46,097 nucleotides of DNA from positions 1-46,097 of the forward strand of contig CAJQRK010000037.1 in assembly GCA_905612305.1 (NCBI GenBank), read 5' to 3'. Every line of letters starts with the position of its first letter. Within the stretch, counting starts at the first letter, position 1. The position numbers and the translations under genes were made by a program. Below the pieces are notes generated by a model. The model made no database searches and was not told the origin of the DNA. It saw nothing but the letters and a program-made list of their open reading frames with translations. This document shows positions 17,330-25,140 of the stretch, piece after piece. This DNA is from an uncultured Flavobacteriales bacterium (GTDB taxonomy: Bacteria; Bacteroidota; Bacteroidia; Flavobacteriales; BACL11).

Positions 17330-17781
17330 TATCTTATGTTTTTGATTCTGTCCATGTCTCGTTTTTGCTCTTTTTCTTTTATGCTTCCCCTCTTGTCGTA
17401 TATTTTTTTCCCTTTAGCTAAAGAAATTTCTAATTTTGCTTTCCCTTTTTCATTAACAAACAAACGAATAGGAATAATGGAATTTCCTTTTTCCTTCACT
17501 TTTCCTAGCATTTTATTAAGCTCTTGTCGGTTAAGGAGTAGTTTTCTTTCTCTTTTTGGCTCATGATTAATATAGCCTCCATTTGGATATTCAGCAATGT
17601 GTAGGTTTCGTACAAACAATTCGTTATCAATAAAAACGCAATGAGCATCTGAAATATTAGCTTTATTGTCGCGAATTGATTTAATTTCTGTTCCTAACAG
17701 AGATATTCCTGCAACAAAAGTAGCTATGAATTGATATTCAAAACTTGCTTTACGGTTCTTTATGTTGATCTTGCTTGACAT
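17329..17781 (-). CDS. smpB: SsrA-binding protein SmpB
   Basis: SmpB binds tmRNA and brings it to stalled ribosomes for trans-translation. IKNRKASFEYQFI, AGISLLGTEIKSIRDNKANI and HIAEYPNGGYINHEPKRERKLLL cover the beta-barrel core; the C-terminus (KKIYDKRGSIKEKEQKRD) carries the basic tail that enters the mRNA channel. The length of 150 is normal. The tmRNA gene itself is not seen in this window. Its last base is shared with the start codon of the downstream lipoprotein gene. Confidence 0.96.
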   Translation of the reverse strand: MSSKINIKNRKASFEYQFIATFVAGISLLGTEIKSIRDNKANISDAHCVFIDNELFVRNLHIAEYPNGGYINHEPKRERKLLLNRQELNKMLGKVKEKGNSIIPIRLFVNEKGKAKLEISLAKGKKIYDKRGSIKEKEQKRDMDRIKNIR

Positions 17782-17785
17782 ACGG

Positions 17786-17793
17786 CAAAGATA
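17786..17793 (-). promoter_or_regulatory. Putative -7 element of smpB
   Basis: Minus-strand TATCTTTG, a full match to TAnnTTTG, 4 bp before the smpB ATG at 17781, so the transcript would have little or no 5' leader. Confidence 0.45.
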
Positions 17794-17840
17794 GTAATTA
17801 GATGTGATAAACTAGATGTATCGATGCTCAGTGCTAAAAT

Positions 17841-18707
17841 CTATCCTAAGGCTACATCTAAGCACATCATTACAATAAATCCGGCTATTAATCCCATTGT
17901 AGCAAGGTCAGTGTTTCCTCCTCTCTGACTTTCAGGTATAACTTCTTCCACCACAATAAATATCATAGCGCCTGCTGCAAAGGCTAAGGCGTAGGGTAGA
18001 ATTGGTAGAACTGTCATTACTATTGCAGCACCTATTACCGCAAATATAGGCTCAACAATAGCTGATAATTGCCCCCATTTCCATGATTTCCATTTACTTA
18101 CACCCATTCTTCTTAATGGCATAGAGACCGCAAATCCTTCTGGGAAATTTTGAATACCTATTCCGATAGCTAAAGCAATTGCACCACCTATTGTAAATAC
18201 TGAATGACCGTCCATCCCTAATAGTTCAGGGTTTGCAAGAGCTCCAAACGCAACACCAACAGCTAATCCTTCTGGTATATTATGTAAAGCAATTGCTAAT
18301 ACTAATAATACCGTTTTTCGCCAGTTAGTTTCTATGCCTTCAGCTTCTTCTCTTTTTGCAAATATGTGTAGGTGGGGAATAATTTTATCTAAAATAAATA
18401 AGAATGATGCTCCTAGAAAAAATCCAATAGCAGGTGGTAGCCATACTGGCATTGTACTTAATCCCATTTCATTTTGCATTTCAACATAAGCTATTGAAGG
18501 AGAAAGAAGAGACCAAAAACTTGCAGCAATCATTACTCCTCCGGTAAATCCAAGTGCAGTATCTAAAACCTTACGATTTGATGAGTTAAATAAAAATACT
18601 AATGCTGCGCCGATTGCAGTTAATCCCCAAGTAAAAAGCCCAGCATAAAGTGCTTGTAGGATAGGCGGTTGAATAATAAACCATTTGTATAATTCGTAAT
18701 TTTCCAT
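17841..18707 (-). CDS. ZIP family metal transporter
   Basis: The 288-residue protein has about eight hydrophobic segments and the ZIP metal-binding motifs in two central helices: LHNIPEGLAVG (about 150) and IGIQNFPEGFAVSMPLRR (about 185), plus FAAGAMIFIVVEEVIPES near the end. These are the M1/M2 binding sites of the ZupT/GufA branch. It imports a divalent cation into the cytoplasm; whether the main substrate is Zn, Mn or Fe cannot be read from sequence. It begins 2 bp after the DtxR/MntR-type regulator and is almost certainly co-transcribed with it, so its expression should follow the operator at 19404-19419. Confidence 0.9.
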   Translation of the reverse strand: MENYELYKWFIIQPPILQALYAGLFTWGLTAIGAALVFLFNSSNRKVLDTALGFTGGVMIAASFWSLLSPSIAYVEMQNEMGLSTMPVWLPPAIGFFLGASFLFILDKIIPHLHIFAKREEAEGIETNWRKTVLLVLAIALHNIPEGLAVGVAFGALANPELLGMDGHSVFTIGGAIALAIGIGIQNFPEGFAVSMPLRRMGVSKWKSWKWGQLSAIVEPIFAVIGAAIVMTVLPILPYALAFAAGAMIFIVVEEVIPESQRGGNTDLATMGLIAGFIVMMCLDVALG

Positions 18708-18709
18708 TC

Positions 18710-19366
18710 TTATTTTATTTTAATTAAAAGATGTTTAGCTACATCATTACTGATATGCTGATTTGTATTTTCTATATTTATGCTTAATGATTGGTCAAAA
18801 CTAATTTTCTCTAAAAGCTCTATTTTAGTGCCAATCCTTATGTTGAGTTGTGTCAGATAATCTAAAAATGATTTTTCATCAAGTGTAACTCCCATAACTC
18901 TTCCTTTTGTAGCAGTTTGTAATTCGTTTAAAGGGATTGCATTAGTGGTTGGTATTTCTCCGTCTTTTGTTGGGATTGGTTCTCCATGAGGATCAAATTT
19001 AGGAAACCCTAAAAAGGAATCTAATTTATCCACTAGTTCATCTGATTTTATATGTTCTAATTGCTCAGCAACATCATGCACTTCTCCCCAATTAAAGGCC
19101 AATTTATTTACTAAAAATGTTTCCCATAATCTATGTTTTCTTATGATTGAGGTAGCAAGATTCCCGCCTTTTTCGCTTAGTTCTACTCCTTTATATTTTT
19201 CATACTTAATCAGTTCTTTTTCTTGCAGTTTTCTCAGCATGTCAGATACAGATGCTGCAGAAGTGCTAATTTCATCAGCAATTGCATTAGTAGAAGCTTT
19301 TTCATTAGTATTTAAGCTAATTGCCCAAATAGCCTTTAAATAGTTTTCTTCAGCTAAAGTGATCAT
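18710..19366 (-). CDS. DtxR/MntR-family metal-dependent transcriptional regulator
   Basis: The N-terminal winged helix (about 1-65; TLAEENYLKAIW, IADEISTSAASVSDMLRKLQ) is followed by the dimerisation and metal-binding helices (AEQLEHIKSDELVDKLD and FPKFDPHGEPIP, with the conserved His/Glu ligands) and a small FeoA/SH3-like domain (about 155-218). The start was taken at 19366 (MITLAEEN), not at an in-frame ATG 8 codons earlier at 19390: the earlier codon overlaps the -7 element at 19388-19395, and family members begin at this position. The protein would repress when loaded with metal (Mn, Fe or Zn). It lies directly upstream of the ZIP transporter gene. Confidence 0.88.
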   Translation of the reverse strand: MITLAEENYLKAIWAISLNTNEKASTNAIADEISTSAASVSDMLRKLQEKELIKYEKYKGVELSEKGGNLATSIIRKHRLWETFLVNKLAFNWGEVHDVAEQLEHIKSDELVDKLDSFLGFPKFDPHGEPIPTKDGEIPTTNAIPLNELQTATKGRVMGVTLDEKSFLDYLTQLNIRIGTKIELLEKISFDQSLSINIENTNQHISNDVAKHLLIKIK

Positions 19367-19387
19367 ATTGTAATGAATATTTTTTTG

Positions 19388-19395
19388 CAAATATA
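19388..19395 (-). promoter_or_regulatory. -7 element of the metal regulator / ZIP transporter unit
   Basis: Minus-strand TATATTTG matches TAnnTTTG and sits 21 bp before the start codon at 19366. The inverted repeat at 19404-19419 lies just upstream, where the polymerase sigma factor would bind. Confidence 0.6.
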
Positions 19396-19403
19396 AATAA
19401 AAA

Positions 19404-19419
19404 TTTAGACGAGTCTAAA
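19404..19419. promoter_or_regulatory. Perfect inverted repeat TTTAGAC-GA-GTCTAAA, predicted operator of the metal regulator
   Basis: TTTAGAC (19404-19410) and GTCTAAA (19413-19419) are exact reverse complements separated by 2 bp. The size and TTTAG/CTAAA ends resemble DtxR/MntR-family operators. It is placed between the -7 element (19388-19395) and the expected -33 region, so a dimer bound here would block transcription. Autoregulation of the regulator and ZIP transporter is inferred from position and symmetry. Confidence 0.7.
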
Positions 19420-19753
19420 GAAATAATGATTAATGTAATGTAAAAATAAAGGAGCTGATAGTAGTGATCTTAAGCTTGTTGAATTGACCGTTATTTAAAC
19501 TTTTAATTTGCTGGGAATTAGCTGTTTTATTAGGCCTTAAGATTGCTTTTCTCTCTCATAGAACGCAAGTCTTTTTTGTTAGGTATATTTAAATATAATT
19601 TACTTATGTAAACAAACAAATGTATATCTTTAGTGCTGACGTTAAATATAAGATATAATTCTGTGTATATAATTATAATTAATTTATAATCAATAAGATA
19701 TAATAATTACATGTAGTTAAGGTTCGGTTGTATATGAATAAACAATCGCAATA
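19420..19753. other. Long AT-rich intergenic region without a recognised gene
   Basis: The gap between the metal operator and the XRE gene is over 300 bp. It contains an AT-rich stretch (about 19580-19735) and a loose 8-bp inverted repeat (ATCTTAAG at 19467-19474, CTTAAGAT at 19536-19543). I see no open frame with protein character, no tRNA-like fold and no tandem repeats. It may be simply the two promoter regions, or hold a small RNA. Confidence 0.5.
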
Positions 19754-19786
19754 TTGTGTAAACTTAGAAAGTAATTTGTAGTTTTG
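19754..19786 (+). promoter_or_regulatory. Promoter of the XRE regulator (TTG - 22 bp - TAGTTTTG)
   Basis: TTG at 19754-19756 and TAGTTTTG at 19779-19786 are separated by 22 bp and match the Bacteroidota promoter layout (TTG, 17-23 bp, TAnnTTTG). The ATG at 19814 follows 27 bp later. Confidence 0.65.
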
Positions 19787-19813
19787 CTATTAACAATTGT
19801 AACTTTATAATTT

Positions 19814-20113
19814 ATGAACTTTCGTCTTAAAAATTGGATGGAATTAGAGGGGTTGAAATCTTCACATCTTGCTGACAATATTGGGGTGAATCGTGCTACA
19901 ATTTCACACGTGCTTTCTGGTCGTAATAAGCCAAGTATTGATTTTCTGGAAAGGCTATTGCATGTCTATCCTCAGTTAAATGCCAACTGGCTAATAACAG
20001 GAATTGGCTATATGACCACTAAAAAAGATGCCAAAGAAGTGAAGTCCTCAAAGAAAATAGGCAAAGTAGTTGTATTTTATGATGACAATTCTTTTGATGA
20101 AGTAAATCCGTAA
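19814..20113 (+). CDS. XRE-family helix-turn-helix transcriptional regulator
   Basis: A short DNA-binding protein of 99 residues. The Cro/C1-type HTH is at about 12-65: SSHLADNIGVNRATISHVLSG is the helix-turn-helix, followed by NKPSIDFLERLLHVYPQLNANWLITG, which completes the five-helix fold. The remaining 35 residues are Lys- and Asp-rich with a short strand (KVVVFYDD) and no known domain. The target is unknown. It is separated from the preceding gene by a long leader with a clear promoter, and pyrD follows 39 bp downstream, so it may be co-transcribed with pyrD. It could be an ordinary housekeeping regulator, as there is no phage or toxin partner beside it. Confidence 0.85.
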   Translation: MNFRLKNWMELEGLKSSHLADNIGVNRATISHVLSGRNKPSIDFLERLLHVYPQLNANWLITGIGYMTTKKDAKEVKSSKKIGKVVVFYDDNSFDEVNP

Positions 20114-20152
20114 ATTCTGACTTCATTTTCTATTTTTGCATAAAAATTCCAC

Positions 20153-21181
20153 ATGTATAAAATAGTGCGTTTCTTTTTATTCCTTTTCAATCCTGAATTT
20201 ATTCATCATATATCATTCAAATTAATCAAATTTGGAGCAGTAATACCTGGAAAAATGTGGGCTTGGCGCTTACTGTTTAAAGTTAGCAATTCTAGATTAG
20301 AAAGAGAAGTTTTTGGACTAAAATTTGAAAACCCTGTTGGCTTGGCGGCAGGATTTGATAAAGATGCCAAACTATTTGATGAGTTAGCTTCCTTTGGTTT
20401 TGGTTTTATAGAAATTGGTACAGTCACTCCTTTGCCACAAGAAGGGAATCCTAAGCCGAGGTTATTTCGCTTGAAAGAGGATGGCGGAATTATCAACCGT
20501 ATGGGCTTTAACAATAAGGGTATTGAAGCAGTAGTTGCTAGCTTAAGAAGAAAAAAATCAAATATTATTATTGGCGGAAATATTGGTAAGAATAAAGAAA
20601 CGCCAAATGATAAGGCAGTTGAGGATTATGAAATATGTTTTGAAAAACTTTTTCCTTTTGTGGATTATTTTGTAGTGAATGTAAGTTCGCCAAATACACC
20701 TGGTTTGCGTGATTTACAACAGAAAGCACCTCTTACAGCTTTATTAAATAGATTGCAAGAATTGAATAGCAAGAAAGAAAAAAGAAAACCAATTTTATTA
20801 AAGATTGCTCCTGACCTAAGCAATGAGCAATTGGATGATATTATAGAAATTGTATCTGACACCAAAATTGATGGCGTGGTAGCAACTAATACAACAATTG
20901 ACAGAAGTGGGCTTAAAACAGATAAAACTTTGGTTCAGGCTATTGGTAATGGTGGTTTAAGCGGAACACCTCTTAAAGTACGATCCACTCAAGTAATAAA
21001 GTATTTGTCGGATAAGTCCAACAGAGCATTTCCAATAATTGGTGTAGGGGGTATCCATTCAGCTGAAGATGCAATTGAAAAAATAGATGCTGGCGCTACT
21101 TTACTGCAAGTATACACAGGCTTTATTTATGAGGGTCCTTCACTAATAAAATGTATCAATAAAGCGATACTTAAAAGATGA
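20153..21181 (+). CDS. pyrD: Dihydroorotate dehydrogenase (quinone), class 2
   Basis: Oxidises dihydroorotate to orotate in pyrimidine synthesis, passing electrons from FMN to quinone. The class 2 form is indicated by an N-terminal membrane-associating segment (1-40) and the Ser of [14 protein letters not shown] (about residue 178) as catalytic base. FMN and phosphate-binding blocks are [39 protein letters not shown] and [13 protein letters not shown]. The 342-residue length is typical. The start codon is followed 1 kb later by a 4-bp overlap with the HMG-CoA lyase gene, so the two are coupled although their pathways are not related. Confidence 0.96.
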   Translation: MYKIVRFFLFLFNPEFIHHISFKLIKFGAVIPGKMWAWRLLFKVSNSRLEREVFGLKFENPVGLAAGFDKDAKLFDELASFGFGFIEIGTVTPLPQEGNPKPRLFRLKEDGGIINRMGFNNKGIEAVVASLRRKKSNIIIGGNIGKNKETPNDKAVEDYEICFEKLFPFVDYFVVNVSSPNTPGLRDLQQKAPLTALLNRLQELNSKKEKRKPILLKIAPDLSNEQLDDIIEIVSDTKIDGVVATNTTIDRSGLKTDKTLVQAIGNGGLSGTPLKVRSTQVIKYLSDKSNRAFPIIGVGGIHSAEDAIEKIDAGATLLQVYTGFIYEGPSLIKCINKAILKR

Positions 21182-22026
21182 GTTCCACAATAAAAATAGT
21201 GGAATGCCCAAGAGATGCTATGCAGGGAATTAGTGAGTTTATTCCTACACAGCAAAAAATTGAATACATCAATCAGCTTTTAAAAGTAGTTTTTGATACA
21301 ATTGATTTTGGCAGTTTTGTTTCCCCTAAAGCAATGCCTCAATTAAAAGATACTGCTGAAGTATTAGCAGGTTTGGATTTAAGCAAAACCTCTAGTAGGC
21401 TGCTCTCTATTATTGCTAATAATAGAGGAGCGGAGACCGCTTGTACTTTTGAGCAGATAAACTATTTAGGCTTTCCGCTTTCTGTATCTGAACAATTTCA
21501 AAAGAGAAATACGAATAAAAGCATAGCAGAAGCCTTGCAAGTAGTAGGGGGAATTCAGAATTTATGCCTTAAAAATAATAAAGAGTTAGTGGTATATTTA
21601 TCCATGGCTTTTGGAAATCCTTATGGGGAAAATTATCACCCAGATATAGTTGCTGAATTGACCGAAAAACTACACAAGTTGGAGGTAAAAACCATTGCAT
21701 TATCTGATACTATCGGAGTTTCTGGCCCAACAAATATTGCACCACTTTTCAGTACTTTAATAGAGGAATATCCTACTGTTGAATTTGGCGCTCATTTCCA
21801 TACTACTGCAGATACTTGGGAGGAAAAAGTTGATGCTGCTTACCTGAATGGGTGCAGAAGATTTGATGCAGCTCTGAAAGGTTTTGGTGGTTGCCCAATG
21901 GCTAAGGATGATTTAGTAGGGAATATGCCTACTGAAAAGCTAATTACTTATTTTAATGAGGATTTAGGATTGAATCCAGTAGAGCTAGAGAAGAGTTTGG
22001 GCTTGAGTGCTGCAGTTTTTAAATAA
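21178..22026 (+). CDS. Hydroxymethylglutaryl-CoA lyase
   Basis: Splits HMG-CoA to acetoacetate and acetyl-CoA, the last step of leucine catabolism. The TIM-barrel motifs of the HMGL-like family are visible: [11 protein letters not shown] (metal-binding Asp), [15 protein letters not shown] (about 40-55), [38 protein letters not shown] (the HxH metal pair) and [21 protein letters not shown] (signature block; its Cys is the conserved active-site loop cysteine). The length of 282 is slightly shorter than the about 300 of characterised enzymes. It overlaps pyrD by 4 bp. No other leucine-degradation genes lie nearby. Confidence 0.93.
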   Translation: MSSTIKIVECPRDAMQGISEFIPTQQKIEYINQLLKVVFDTIDFGSFVSPKAMPQLKDTAEVLAGLDLSKTSSRLLSIIANNRGAETACTFEQINYLGFPLSVSEQFQKRNTNKSIAEALQVVGGIQNLCLKNNKELVVYLSMAFGNPYGENYHPDIVAELTEKLHKLEVKTIALSDTIGVSGPTNIAPLFSTLIEEYPTVEFGAHFHTTADTWEEKVDAAYLNGCRRFDAALKGFGGCPMAKDDLVGNMPTEKLITYFNEDLGLNPVELEKSLGLSAAVFK

Positions 22027-22040
22027 AACCTTTCAGGTTA

Positions 22041-22072
22041 TTGCTGTAATATTTAAATTAGAAGTATCTTTA
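22041..22072 (+). promoter_or_regulatory. Promoter of the orphan gene (TTG - 21 bp - TATCTTTA)
   Basis: TTG at 22041-22043, then 21 bp, then TATCTTTA at 22065-22072 (one mismatch to TAnnTTTG). The element ends only 4 bp before the ATG at 22077, so the transcript would be nearly leaderless. Confidence 0.55.
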
Positions 22073-22076
22073 TAAA

Positions 22077-22847
22077 ATGAAACAAAAATTATTTAAAAAT
22101 AATTCCTATAAAGTTGAAAAAGATTTGGCAATATTATTAGGTAGCGTAAGCCATCACATACATCCTGAAATAATTAAATATATTACAAAAAAAAATGTCG
22201 ATTTCAAAAACGATTTTATCAAATACTGTCGTCCAAAATTAAATTGCGATAATTTCTTCTATGAAGGTTCTGACTGTATTTTCCCAGGAATTAGAAGACC
22301 AGTTAATTCTGAAAAGAAGAATTGGAAGAATTGGAAAAACAATATATATGAAATAGACGGAACAATATTTAATGATAACACTTATCCAAGGCACATATGG
22401 GCTTATTTATCATTAGGTAGGTGTTATTCAGGTGGACTAAAAGGAACTTGGAGGGAAAGCGGTTTAGATGAATTTGAATTAGCACATATATTTGGGCATA
22501 AAAAAGATGAAAAAGATTTAGAAAGAGATGTTTTTGATTGTTTCGATGGTACTGTTAAACCATATTCTCTTTTTACTTCTGCATCTAATGTTGTGTTAAT
22601 TCCAAAAGGACTAACCAAGCCAACTGATAAAATGGAAAGTATTAAAATCTGTTTTTATCAACGACATTTAGAGCTTTATGGAAATAACCTAAATGGAATG
22701 AATGAATTTAAAAAACAACGTGTTCCTGAATGGTATGACAAAATCATATGGTTACCACCAATTTTACCAACTGATTGGAAAGACAAAATTGATAGTTTAC
22801 TTAACTACAGAATAAAACATTTGAGAAATAAATATAGTAAGATTTAG
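22077..22847 (+). CDS. Orphan protein with an HNH-nuclease-like pattern
   Basis: I do not recognise the family. The 256 residues are basic and rich in aromatics, with no signal peptide or membrane segment. In the middle, DEFELAHIFGHKKDE (about 136-150) is followed, about 35 residues on, by SASNVVLIPKGLTKPTD (about 163-180) and then CFYQRHLELYG (about 191-200). This His ... Asn ... His order, with NVVL(I)P and KPTD, resembles HNH/beta-beta-alpha-metal endonucleases, but the first DH is AH here and the spacing is not classical. A restriction-type or defence nuclease is one possibility; an inactive relative is another. It stands alone with its own promoter, between pyrD/HMG-CoA lyase and the B12 locus. 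Confidence 0.5.
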   Translation: MKQKLFKNNSYKVEKDLAILLGSVSHHIHPEIIKYITKKNVDFKNDFIKYCRPKLNCDNFFYEGSDCIFPGIRRPVNSEKKNWKNWKNNIYEIDGTIFNDNTYPRHIWAYLSLGRCYSGGLKGTWRESGLDEFELAHIFGHKKDEKDLERDVFDCFDGTVKPYSLFTSASNVVLIPKGLTKPTDKMESIKICFYQRHLELYGNNLNGMNEFKKQRVPEWYDKIIWLPPILPTDWKDKIDSLLNYRIKHLRNKYSKI

Positions 22848-22954
22848 CCCTGTGTATAGATTATTGAGATATCTGATAAGGATTATTGAAAACAGAACTG
22901 CAAAATCTCTTTATAAATGTTAACAAGAAACAACCACCTTTTATCAGCTATTAT

Positions 22955-22962
22955 TATATTTG
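22955..22962 (+). promoter_or_regulatory. Putative -7 element of the riboswitch transcript
   Basis: TATATTTG, a full match to TAnnTTTG, ends 5 bp before the predicted start of the riboswitch fold. No TTG at the ideal upstream distance, so the -33 part is unclear. Confidence 0.55.
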
Positions 22963-22966
22963 TCCC

Positions 22967-23123
22967 AAGTTTAGTACACTATTTTAGTGTCAAAGGGAAT
23001 GAGGTGTAACTCCTCAACTTTACCAGAAGCTGTAAAGTCCGTATATTTTGAATACTGCACGCGCCACTGTTGCAAAATGGGAAGGCCTAATTCAAAAGGA
23101 TCAAGTCAGAAGACCTGCTAAAT
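22967..23123 (+). ncRNA. Cobalamin riboswitch
   Basis: The segment carries the ordered conserved blocks of the cobalamin aptamer: a P3-like stem (ACACTA/TAGTGT), AAAGGGAAT, GAGGTG...CTCCTC, AGCTGTAAAG, GCCACTG, TGGGAAGGCC and, at the end, the B12-box-like AAGTCAGAAGACCTGC. The closing stem P1 can form between AGTTTAG (22968-22974) and CTAAAT (23118-23123). It lies directly upstream of a btuB-type receptor. When adenosylcobalamin or another cobalamin binds, expression of the receptor should fall. The limits are approximate. Confidence 0.92.
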
Positions 23124-23135
23124 AAAACAAATCAA

Positions 23136-23156
23136 ATCGTTTCTGAATAAAACGAT
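23136..23156 (+). promoter_or_regulatory. Hairpin just before the btuB start codon, possible expression platform
   Basis: ATCGTTT (23136-23142) and AAACGAT (23150-23156) are exact reverse complements with a 7-nt loop. The hairpin lies between the riboswitch and the ATG at 23163 and ends 6 bases before it, so it would hide the initiation region. No U-tract follows, which argues for translational rather than transcriptional control. Confidence 0.55.
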
Positions 23157-23162
23157 AGAAAA

Positions 23163-25037
23163 ATGAAACACCTTTTAGCACACGTAATAATTCTAATTGC
23201 CTTTGTATATACTCTGCAAGGGCAAACCTCTATAGACACCATTAATCTTCCAGAAGTAAGGTTAGAGCAAAGTCGCTTGCGTACCCATTCAATTGCTACA
23301 CAAATGGAAATATTTACACCTGCTGATCTAGGAAATTTTCCATCCCAAAACCTAGCAGACTTCTTGTCCCTCAATTCTGCTTTATACTTTAGGCAATATG
23401 GAGCTTTGGCTACTCCATCTTTCAGAGGAACATCTAGCTCACACACCTTAGTGCTGTGGAATGGTATCCCACTCAATTCGGCAGCTAATGGGTTAATGGA
23501 TTTTTCTGTCCTACCTGTTAATATAGGGCATGAATTATCGGTAGTTCATGGTGGTGATGGTTCTGTATTTGGTTCTGGCGCTATAGGGGGGAGTGTGCAC
23601 TTTCATACCATTAGTAATTTTAAACCTAAAAAACAGATACAATTTACTTCAGAAATAGGCAGTTTTGGTCTTAGGAGCAATACCTTATCCTTGCAGCATA
23701 CTGAGGGTAAATTATCTATTAAGGCTTCTTTATTTTCTCTTAAGGATAATAATTCCTTTGAGTTTGTAAATACTACTCTAATAGGGCATCCTTCAGTTAT
23801 GAATGAATACGGAAAAATTGAAAGCAAACACCAGCAATTGGATTTGGCTTATCGGTACGATAATTACAATCAATTTGCCATTAACTTCTGGGCTGAAGAC
23901 AATGACAGGGAAGTACCTCAAAACATGACTATTCCTTCTTCAGATGCCAAGCAGTATGATGCAAGCAAGCGTTTGTTATTTTCATCCAGACATAGATTTG
24001 ATAACAGTAGTTTGCAGTTAAAACAAGCTTATTTGAAAGAAGATTTCCGCTATACTGAACCGCTATGGGATGTTGAAAGCTATTACCTAACTGAAAGTTA
24101 TATTACGGATGCAGACTTTAAATATTTTACAGGAAATTACCTATTTAATTTAGGAAGTGCTTATACCGACAAATCAGTTACCAATGCTAATTATTTGGCC
24201 GCAAAACAAGATGAAAAACAATTAGCCCTCTTTTCTGCTATTCAGTATAAGTCAGAATTTTTTGTAATAAATACAATATTAAGGAAAGAGTGGCAATCAG
24301 ATTTTGAAGTGCCTTTCATTCCTGCTTTGGGCTTTTCTGCTCAACTAAATAAGCATCTTAATTTCAGATTAAAATATAATAGAAACTTTCGTTCCCCTAG
24401 CTTTAACGATAGATTTTGGGCAGATCCATGGTCTAACGGTAATCCTGATTTGAAACCAGAAAATGCTTGGAATAAAGAGTTTGGTTTTGATATAAATACT
24501 CCTTATTTTACCTGCAGTGCTACCTCTTATACTTTGACTATATCGGATATGATTTTATGGCAAGAAATGGGCAATGGGAATTGGATGCCAGAGAACATAA
24601 AGCAAGTGTGGAGTAGAGGTATAGAGGCAAAATTGAAATTGAAAATAAAAAACTTGAGCATAGTTGGGAATTATGGGTTTACTAAGTCAACTAATGAATT
24701 AGCTACTGATAATTTGGATAACACAGTAGGGAAGCAATTGCGATATGTTCCGCTTCACAAAGGAAATCTGATGCTTGTTATTGCTAAAAATGATTTTCAA
24801 TTTAATATAAATCAGAGCTATACAGGACAAGTGATAGCTACTCATGGAACTCCGGAAAATGAAACTTTACCTGCTTTTTTATTGACAGATATTGGGCTTA
24901 GCTGGAAATCAACTCATTCTCCTTTTTCCTTTCAGGGGAAAGTAAAAAACCTAATGAATAAAAGTTATCAGACTTATCAGAATTACCCTAACGCAGGAAG
25001 AGGGTTGCAGTTAACAATAACTTATATTCTTAATTAA
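23163..25037 (+). CDS. btuB: TonB-dependent vitamin B12 receptor, BtuB-like
   Basis: An outer-membrane, energy-coupled receptor of 624 residues. After a signal peptide (1-21), the plug domain spans about 30-145, with the block RQYGALATPSFRGTSSSHT and HGGDGSVFGSGAIGGSVHF typical of plug domains. The beta-barrel follows, with aromatic strand ends, and finishes with LQLTITYILN. Size matches E. coli BtuB (about 600) rather than the larger SusC type. Substrate assignment as cobalamin rests mainly on the riboswitch upstream plus the BtuG-like lipoprotein downstream; the sequence alone would only say TonB-dependent receptor. Translation is probably controlled by the hairpin at 23136-23156. Confidence 0.88.
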   Translation: MKHLLAHVIILIAFVYTLQGQTSIDTINLPEVRLEQSRLRTHSIATQMEIFTPADLGNFPSQNLADFLSLNSALYFRQYGALATPSFRGTSSSHTLVLWNGIPLNSAANGLMDFSVLPVNIGHELSVVHGGDGSVFGSGAIGGSVHFHTISNFKPKKQIQFTSEIGSFGLRSNTLSLQHTEGKLSIKASLFSLKDNNSFEFVNTTLIGHPSVMNEYGKIESKHQQLDLAYRYDNYNQFAINFWAEDNDREVPQNMTIPSSDAKQYDASKRLLFSSRHRFDNSSLQLKQAYLKEDFRYTEPLWDVESYYLTESYITDADFKYFTGNYLFNLGSAYTDKSVTNANYLAAKQDEKQLALFSAIQYKSEFFVINTILRKEWQSDFEVPFIPALGFSAQLNKHLNFRLKYNRNFRSPSFNDRFWADPWSNGNPDLKPENAWNKEFGFDINTPYFTCSATSYTLTISDMILWQEMGNGNWMPENIKQVWSRGIEAKLKLKIKNLSIVGNYGFTKSTNELATDNLDNTVGKQLRYVPLHKGNLMLVIAKNDFQFNINQSYTGQVIATHGTPENETLPAFLLTDIGLSWKSTHSPFSFQGKVKNLMNKSYQTYQNYPNAGRGLQLTITYILN

Positions 25038-25117
25038 AAATAACCTTTAAGAACAAGCAATGAAGTTGAATAAATAAGATTTAAAATTAAAGATAGAGAC
25101 ACTTGCTTCCCTTTTTT

Positions 25118-25125
25118 TATATTTG
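25118..25125 (+). promoter_or_regulatory. Putative -7 element upstream of the BtuG-like gene
   Basis: TATATTTG, a full match to TAnnTTTG, 15 bp before the ATG at 25141. It would give the lipoprotein gene a promoter of its own, outside the riboswitch. It overlaps an in-frame TTG at 25123, which supports ATG 25141 as the true start. Confidence 0.45.
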
Positions 25126-25140
25126 CTAAAATTTAAAAAT

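Noticed and set aside
19367-19390. Upstream ATG for the metal regulator.
   Set aside because: It overlaps the -7 element; family members begin at the later ATG (MITLAEEN).
19467-19543. 8-bp inverted repeat in the long gap, as a terminator or small RNA.
   Set aside because: The arms are 61 bp apart, contain the self-complementary core CTTAAG, and no T-tract follows closely. In AT-rich DNA such a match is weak.
22027-22039. AACCT-TTC-AGGTT hairpin after HMG-CoA lyase as terminator.
   Set aside because: Only 5 bp of stem and no run of T after it.
25123-25140. TTG start adding six residues to the BtuG-like lipoprotein.
   Set aside because: It overlaps a -7-like element, and the signal peptide is better from ATG 25141.
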